From: Clitopilus passeckerianus
Taxonomy: Eukaryota > Basidiomycota > Agaricomycetes > Agaricales > Entolomataceae
Direction: 5' to 3'
NCBI GenBank assembly: GCA_944990035.1
Contig: CALYLX010000112.1
Location: 1,612,001-1,676,000, forward strand
Length of the DNA stretch: 64,000 nucleotides
The notes under the pieces are model-generated. The model was not told the origin of the DNA and searched no databases. It saw only the letters and a program-made list of their open reading frames with translations. Shown piece after piece: positions 57,893-64,000 of the stretch; positions within the stretch are counted from its first letter, which is position 1; every line of letters starts with the position of its first letter. A program made the translations under genes and the position numbers.

Positions 57893-58236
57893 TTGTCCGT
57901 ATATGCCTTTTTTCTTTTTCTGATTTTTGTGGCTTACTCATACGGTTATTTAAAGTGGTTTGCCCCACCTTTCATTTCTCTCTTTTTGCACATCGTTTGT
58001 GGATATTTTAGCTCCCATTCGATACCAGTATCACACACATACAATACTCACTCATCACATTCCAGCCACGGCTCCTGTATCATTGTAATGCATATTGGAT
58101 CTCTTATTCTAGCATCATCCTTACCAGTACCGAAATGAATAATAGCAGAGGCCCCGCGGTCGAATATTAATACAAACAGTGCGCAAACCGGAGAACTCCC
58201 ACGTCCTCGAGGTAGCGCATCAGTCCTTTGAAGCCC

Positions 58237-59181
58237 TTACACACTATAAACATAGGTAAGTTGGTATGAAGGGATATAGAGATGTTAGAAAGCACCCACC
58301 TATCATCGTCATAATGGAACCGGGTCTGGAACGAAAAGAACCCATCGTCAATTCAGGCAAAGATCGATACCATTGGAGAGTAAACCTTTTTTGGATTATC
58401 CGGTGCATGCTTGACGTATCGATCGTTATCCACTGGCCTATATGCCCTCAGCTTCAGCCTCGTGACGAGGATATTCCTAATTGTGGGACGCTTACCGTTC
58501 TTTCTTCTGGATAGCATGGGAAGGTGTGAATGTGCTTGTGGATTTGAGAAAGCATAAGTCCATACCTTGCAGGACGCGAGCATGGATTGTAATGTCACGC
58601 ATACGGAGACGACGCTCAGGACAGGTGACCATTCATTGCCGAGGATGGAGGCGCAGATCTATAGGTGGGTTACTGGGGAATCAGCCTCTAATACAAATCC
58701 ATACAAATGGACATACATGGCCGTTGGAGTAAACGTGCTGGGAAATGACAGGTTCTTGGTGAGATGACAAGGAACGGCAGGAGAAGAAAGCAGCACGCAC
58801 TGGGTGTATTGGTGCTTCTTGACCATTGCCAACGACAAATTGGACAGCGGGGGATGATATAGGGTATTGAGAGTCAAACCGGAACATTAGGGTATGTTTC
58901 TCTCCCTGCCATCGTGCATGTATCAGAGCCACTGAGGAAAGCAAGAGTGGGTGGTATGACCCACCTTGTACAACGACTCTCCCATGACTTCAATCGTGAA
59001 CAACCATTTCTCGAAGTTGTCTGCTTGGAGCTTGGTTATGCCTGTTAGATGCAAGATGGGGTATGTCAATCTAGGGGATTTCAACTGGGTTACCGCAGCT
59101 GAACGCACCGACAGGACATCCTTCCCTCTCGATCTCATTCAGTTCCTTCGAAAGCCTTCGAGTTGAAATACTGCTCGCCAT
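58237..59181 (-). CDS. Ubiquitin-conjugating enzyme E2, UBE2W type
   Basis: E2 enzymes carry ubiquitin on a cysteine; UBE2W prefers protein N-termini. The gene is split into eight short exons, so no single frame is conspicuous. Read on the minus strand from ATG 59181: MASSISTRRLSKELNEIERE, CPVG, ITKLQADNFEKWLFTIEVMG, ESLYK, GEKHTLMFRFDSQYPISSPA, APIHP, HVYSNGH, then ICASILGNEWSPVLSVVSVC. The cysteine of GHICASIL is the active-site residue. The HPH in place of the usual HPN and the NEWSPVLSV block point to the UBE2W branch. VDNDRYVKHAPDNPKK and TRFHYDDDSV end the protein at stop 58237. About 155 residues, standard size. Every junction has GT..AG ends and keeps phase. Convergent with the phosphatase gene. 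Confidence 0.88.
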
Positions 59182-59938
59182 CGAGGAGTCTAGTTCGCCT
59201 AGTTGCCTTGCTTGAGTATGTCCTGGCAGATGGACGAGGGGATGGGGATGGGATGGAACACGGACTCACAGCACAATACCAGCAGCGCTGATCGCTTCGA
59301 ACAGCCTTCGCAGTATCCGCCGTTCGTCGGCATCAATACATCCAAAGCCCTTGCCAATCACACCCAAACAACGCGTCGTCCTTGCAGAAATAAACTCTTG
59401 GCAACGCTTGGCTCTTTTTGGCCTGTCAGAACGGCACATTCCACTTCGCCCAGCCCTCAATCATGATTTCCTCATTATGTCCTCGACATTTATGTCACTG
59501 AGCACACGACCGCGTCCTCAGGACGGCGAATATTTGTATTGAGAGCCGGCCGATTTCCAGACCTCAGACAATGGGCGAAATATCTTGCCGTGATCGATGT
59601 TGCGTTTAATGCGCCTCTTGGGTCTTCGTCTTCTGACGCCTGTGGAGCCTTTCTCATCTCTATGCGTACCGCGGCCTCCCTAAGTTGTGGCTGCCTATAA
59701 TTGTGCAAGGTCGGTACAAGCACATTGATTTGCCTCCGGTCACTGGTGGTTCATCCGAGTCAATGAACGAGCTATGTGGGACGCCGACTACTGGGAAGGT
59801 TTCCACACGTTCACCTTTCACCTCATTGACATGCCGCTGGGACGACAAACCCTGGCCTTGTCATTTACCTACTGACAATGAACTGTTCCTAGACACCAGG
59901 GTCCTTTCTAAAAATACCAATTCTTCCGTGAACTTGAA
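59182..59938. other. Exon-like open frames, no complete gene
   Basis: On the plus strand, a frame at about 59476-59700 reads FPHYVLDIYVTEHTTASSGR and then RIFVLRAGRFPDLRQWAKYL. A second, around 59748-59870, reads WFIRVNERAMWDADYWEGFH and then TFTFHLIDMPLGRQTLAL. Both look protein-like, but they are in different frames with stops between them and I could not join them by splicing. They may be remnants of one gene. UBE2W-like control sequence presumably lies at the left edge. Confidence 0.35.
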
Positions 59939-59946
59939 TATTTAAG
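59939..59946 (+). promoter_or_regulatory. TATA-like TATTTAAG of the truncated paralogue
   Basis: TATTTAAGCCAG lies 64 bases before the ATG at 60003 and matches TATTTAAACCAG of the 18-kb paralogue at 11 of 12 positions. Confidence 0.5.
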
Positions 59947-60002
59947 CCAGCATAGTCAAACAATGTCTTCTCAACTCGCCTCTCACATCTAAAATCTCAA
60001 GC

Positions 60003-60519
60003 ATGAAGCTCTCACTTGCTGCTGTGATCTACCGCACCTAACCCTTTCTCGGGCTAATGATTTTACGATGTAGGCCCTCGTTGCTTTCGCCGCGAGCGTC
60101 TCTGGCCAAGCCGTCGTTCGCAAATGCCATGGGGATGGTATCAAGTCCAAAGTTTCTGAAGGCCTGGAGATTGCGATCCAGATCTGCCAACTGGTAGGAA
60201 ATTGTCTTCATTTCCAACAATGCTCACTGCGACTTACCTATCTCTAGGCAGCTAACCGGCCCATTGCGAACTGTATGTTGCTTAGCCGTGGTCCTTGACA
60301 TGTATGCCCCTTGCTAACCTATTCCTCTCAATTTAGGGGGTAATATCAAGTCTTGTGTGCCATATCACTCCGATGGTACTACCGAACAAACCGACTACCA
60401 CTGGATGCTCACCGTTACGCACAACGAACCTGGAGCGTAAGCAACTGCAGTTCAATACAAGCTTCAACCTCCGATAGGGTTTGAACTATAGAGCTGGCGT
60501 ACCTGTATATAAGACCTGA
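60003..60519 (+). pseudogene. Truncated paralogue of the small secreted protein at 17.8-18.5 kb
   Basis: From ATG 60003, MKLSLAA, then an intron, then ALVAFAASVSGQAVVRKCHG, GIKSKVSEGLEIAIQICQL. An intron leads to AANRPIAN and another to CVPYHSDGTTEQTDYHWML. The order, intron positions and phases match the 18-kb gene. After the fourth intron (donor GTAAGC, acceptor ACTATAG) the frame reads AGVPVYKT and stops at 60517-60519. The last exon of the intact gene, with three of its six cysteines, has no counterpart. The coding part that remains is open and has a signal peptide, so a short secreted product of about 105 residues is possible; loss of half the cysteines argues for decay. Confidence 0.65.
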
Positions 60520-62934
60520 TCCGTTTTCTTCTGCCTCCTTCAATTCGTGGGCAGCCCCGCAGAAGTCCGTGGAGGCTATTGCGGCCGATGAGACTTGAGG
60601 GGCCTTCATCGAGACCAGAGTCCAGTTGAGGCGGAAGGCAAGGCCAAATTGGGTTGACTAGGGAGCATGTTTATCGGATAGATGGCGAAGGATAAAACTC
60701 CAAGCATATTCATGTTGCTTCCGTTCTTGTTGCGAGTGTTGCTCTGAGAATATCTTTCAGGTGTTGAGGGCGGCGGCCGTATCCGTCATGTGGCAGAAAG
60801 TATACTTCTGGTTCAACGTCTGGTTTTTTAGCGCCGAATAGGTACGGTGAAGCGAGTTTTCTTGCTTCCTGAAGTGGCATAACCTGGAAACAAATTTTCA
60901 TTGTGCAGAGGGCCTGACTTCGGCCAATTCGGAAGGTAAAGACGTTGTGGCTCGGAAGACCCTGTCCTGGACGACCTGAGATGTTGAATTACTCGGAGGT
61001 CATGACATTACGGCTGAGTTTCCCCTATTGACTGGACTGCGAAGTGAGGTCTTCAAAATGGTAGTTGCTGAATCTGATATTGTTGAGCCCCGTGTCTGAA
61101 GGGTTGGAGCGACGAATGGTAGCCATTGGTTAAGTCGTGCATAGCGTGGAGAAGCATTCGTAGGGTTTCCTGCGGGTGGTAGTATGGTGGCAAAGACGAA
61201 ACAGTCCAAATTCCTGGCAACCGTAATTTGATGGGGGCCATACGACCGTGGGCCCTTGTTTCTCCTGCCTCAACCACACAACAGTGCTGCATTATTCCTT
61301 TGAGTCAGGTTGTCCAGGATGTCGACGCGCAAGGTTGGGAGTTCTCGTGAGTTTTTAAAAGCCGGCGAATTTGCTGACATTTTCTGACGTTTGGCAACTT
61401 CTTGAAGGGAATCACCGAAGCCGCTTCCCATTACGTCGAAAGGCCCCTGCTAAGCACAGGTCGCGGGCCCTCATAACAGTACTCCAAGACACAATAACAT
61501 GAATGTCAAGGTTCACAGCCTTGAGGCGTCTCAAAAGGTGACGACCGGGGAGGACAATCAGTGTTGAAGGTGCGGTTGGCATTTCTGTGAACCGCTCACA
61601 GCGCAGTATATGTTGCACAAGTCGACTTTCGTCAGAACTCGGCGACCAGGAGAGACCGCCATGCCAAACGTTTCAACGATTGCGGATGAGGAGGCTTATC
61701 CCAGTCGCACAACCGGAACTTCCGGCCACAATATTTCACCAATGTTTGTTCTTGCACCAATATTGTTAGTCGTGGGCCTTGATTCTTGGACGGTCTTGAT
61801 CAAGTCTTCACTGTCAGCCAACCTTGGACCCGTCGCAAGAAACAACCACCACAGATGCTTCTTCACGACAAATGGTGGGACAAAGGCGCGTATCCCTAGC
61901 TAGACCTGGACGACTGTCAAGAGTAATGCCCGACTTTGGTTGGGAATTGAGCTTGAAGAGTTCAACAAATATTCTGGTCTTAAGGCTTCAACCTCTTTTG
62001 CTTGGCGGAAATCTTGGCCTGCAGTGTCTTCTTGCAGGGATAGCTCTCCGTCTCAAGTTGCTTGTGCTCGTATTCTCGAGAAAATCATGGTTCTGGATAA
62101 GCAAGACGCACAGCCTCGGAATTGACGTCCAAGAAAGGAACTGAGGGTGCATGCACCTGCCCAATTAGGAAACTGCGCATTCCTCAAACTCTTGCTCATC
62201 AGCCCGGCAGGACCAGCAACAACGACGCTCAATGAGACGGCGGCAGCCTGTAGAATTACCCAGGATTATGAAACGCGAGAAACAAGATGCCGTAGCATAG
62301 AAGCTTCCCAGCAAGCATGGGACATGGCCAAGCTGTCGCCAAGTTCCCCAGATGTGTAGAAAATGGCCTGTAGGCTGCTAGGAAACCCCAGAGCAGTGAG
62401 TTGGAAAATCTTTTAATACCCAAACTCTGACTGTGAACGCCGAACAGCACGCTTCCAAGATGGCGGCGCTAATACTGCAATTTTGTCGAGGATCTTCTGA
62501 AAATAACGCCCATTTTCCGCCAGCATGCCGCATCGCGAACTTCGAAGGGCAAATTCGGCCTTCTGTATTGCCTATCAACGATGAGAGAAGCGACCAAGCC
62601 CACAAGGCCATGAGCCGCGCCCACAGCCCTCGACTGTGAGCCGAGCAGGTTGCAAAGTAACGTGTCTTTGGTCAATTGAACCCGTCAAACATGGACGCAA
62701 AAGGAAAGAAAACGAAGTTCGCCGTTCGCTGATCACAACATCGACCCTGGCAATAATGCATCTTAGACCACATTGCAATGACCTTGACACCACTGACGCC
62801 CACAATCGGGATAGGGACCGTAACCTTCCGGGCCCGCAGGGGGTTTTTAAGCACTTGGTCAACTCCCCTGCTTTCTTCACCTCCTCGCCTCCGGCAAATA
62901 CCAACAACGTTCCGAAATCACTGAACTGAAAAGA
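60520..62934. other. Gene-poor stretch, weak exon-like frames only
   Basis: On the minus strand, ATG 61379 (MSANSPAFKNSRELPTLRVD ... NAALLCG) followed by a possible GTTGAG intron could begin a small gene continuing near 61200. Another minus-strand frame at 60710-60901 includes MKICFQVMPLQEARKLASPY. Neither has a recognised family and they could not be joined reliably. Plus-strand frames at 61587-62144 lack splice support. Confidence 0.35.
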
Positions 62935-63462
62935 ATGGCCGAAGGAGACCCGTTAATAATGCTGGAAGACTTGTACACGTATATCGATTTGGGCCCCGAA
63001 TTGCTACGTCCAGGACAGGTGCTTCAACGAAAAGACACGCGTCGCAGTCACCGCTCTGCTCGTCGTCAGGCGGCTCGATACACTCCCTACCCTGTTCATC
63101 GTTACGCACCCCACCAAGTCGAGGTCACATATGTGGTAAGTTTTTGTATTTGCACCTGTGGGGGTTTCTTACCGAATAGGTGGTCTTGAGGATCGTGCCT
63201 ACGTCGAAGGACGCGTCGAATTTTCCATGCCCGCCACAGTGAGTTTGTTCACCGTTGACACACCCATATCTAAGACCGTTCATTTTCGATTTCCTTTCTC
63301 AGCATCCAGTTCATGGACGACCGGGTCATACCGACTTTGTTTTCAACGTGTTTACGGTATAAACTATCACCCCACCGTCAACAGCTGGCAGCTGACCACC
63401 GCCTTTTCCTTTTTGTTCCCCAGTGGGCATCAGAGGTGATAACGCAGTCCTTGCATGGCTGA
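62935..63462 (+). CDS. Small four-exon protein, unknown function
   Basis: ATG 62935 opens MAEGDPLIMLEDLYTYIDLG ... LLRPGQVLQRKDTRRSHRSA, a basic Arg/Tyr-rich stretch and HRYAPHQVEVTYV, ending at a GTAAGT donor near 63136. With an acceptor at TCTTGAG (near 63189) the frame continues DRAYVEGRVEFSMPAT. After GTGAGT...CTCAG comes HPVHGRPGHTDFVFNVFT, and after GTATAA...CCCCAG comes WASEVITQSLHG and TGA 63460-63462. All junctions are phase 0 in this version. A model using the TAG acceptor ten bases earlier gives a different, slightly shorter end at 63437. About 115 residues, no signal peptide, family unknown. Confidence 0.4.
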
Positions 63463-64000
63463 TTCCTCGACTGTCCTGACGATTACAACTTCGCCAGCCC
63501 ATCACCTTGATGGGCTTGCCCCTCTTCGCTGGTTTCCAGTTCGACTATGATATCAAAAGGCTATCAAGACACCGTTCCCACAACCTAGCCTTTATAGCAC
63601 GCCGCCCAGCGGCAATGCACCCACAACCGCCTGTGTCCAGCTCGCTCAGGATCTGCCAGATCTGTGGTTTCTTAACGATGGACCTCGTTCGAGAAGACCA
63701 CCCTTGCTGATTGGACGCTTCGTCCCAAAACACTTGTACACTTCGTATAAGCCCGGTCATTCGTTGTTTTCTGCTGCATTTCAATAAATGTATGTTCATG
63801 CTGCTCTTAGCTACATCATAAAAATCCCCTTCCGGTTATGGCATCCAACCCTGGACAATTTTACAAGTTTTCGAATAAAATACATATATCTGGTTGACCC
63901 TCGCCTGCAATAACCACCTTACCTTCGAACACCGTGATCAACCGTGTGTCACCCATTTCAACACGGTGCTCTCATTGTCCTCGTATGCATCTCTCATGGA
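63463..64000. other. Window edge, nothing recognised
   Basis: Only short frames, such as the 67-codon plus-strand frame at 63507 containing CQICGFLTMDL. It could be part of an exon of the preceding gene or of one crossing the window edge. Confidence 0.35.

Noticed and set aside
60520..62934. Several 60-110 codon frames as genes
   Set aside because: They could not be joined by phase-consistent introns and show no family motif; frames of this length are expected by chance.

Overview
The window looks like nuclear DNA of a filamentous mushroom-forming basidiomycete (Agaricomycetes). Almost every gene is cut by several introns of about 50-60 bases with GT(A/G)AGT-like donors, CTRAC-type branch sites and YAG acceptors. 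The protein families fit too: an AA9 lytic polysaccharide monooxygenase, a DUF7704 membrane protein, a single-pass membrane protein of the serine/proline-rich basidiomycete type, and small secreted proteins. I see no rRNA, tRNA, CRISPR array, plasmid origin or intact transposon. All gene models were spliced by eye and exon ends are inferred.

Layout. 1-6.1 kb is gene-poor, with a few weak exon-like frames. 6.2-11.2 kb holds a small unknown gene and RFC1, the clamp-loader large subunit. 11.4-18.5 kb holds a secreted protein with a duplicated beta-trefoil-like module, the proteasome chaperone UMP1, a RanBPM/Gid1-type SPRY-LisH-CTLH protein divergent from UMP1, and a small cysteine-rich secreted protein. 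19.6-28.9 kb holds a SAP30-like protein, chorismate synthase, an unknown protein with a CCxC tail, a CofD/YvcK-like protein, a DUF7704 protein and a single-pass membrane protein. 29.3-43.5 kb is a housekeeping block: GCN20-type ABCF ATPase, a small unknown gene, DNA topoisomerase II, an FAD-dependent oxidoreductase and hydroxymethylbilane synthase.

43.5-51.3 kb is an accessory-looking stretch. It has one AA9 LPMO gene between two diverged direct repeats and little else. 51.4-59.2 kb holds SEC11 (signal peptidase), a giant rhodanese plus tyrosine-phosphatase protein, and a UBE2W-type ubiquitin-conjugating enzyme. 59.2-64 kb is gene-poor; it carries a truncated paralogue of the 18-kb small secreted protein and one small unknown gene.

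Functional links are loose, as is usual in fungal chromosomes. DNA replication and topology (RFC1, TOP2), protein turnover (UMP1, Gid1-like, UBE2W-like) and secretion (SEC11) are the recurring themes. UMP1 and the Gid1-like gene share a 269-bp divergent promoter. The most unusual points are a phosphatase catalytic domain interrupted by about 720 residues, micro-exons of 8, 11 and 15 nt plus a start codon isolated on its own exon, an intragenic duplication with non-matching introns, and a small-secreted-protein pair that keeps its core promoter while one copy has lost its 3' end. I found no convincing multi-gene novel system.
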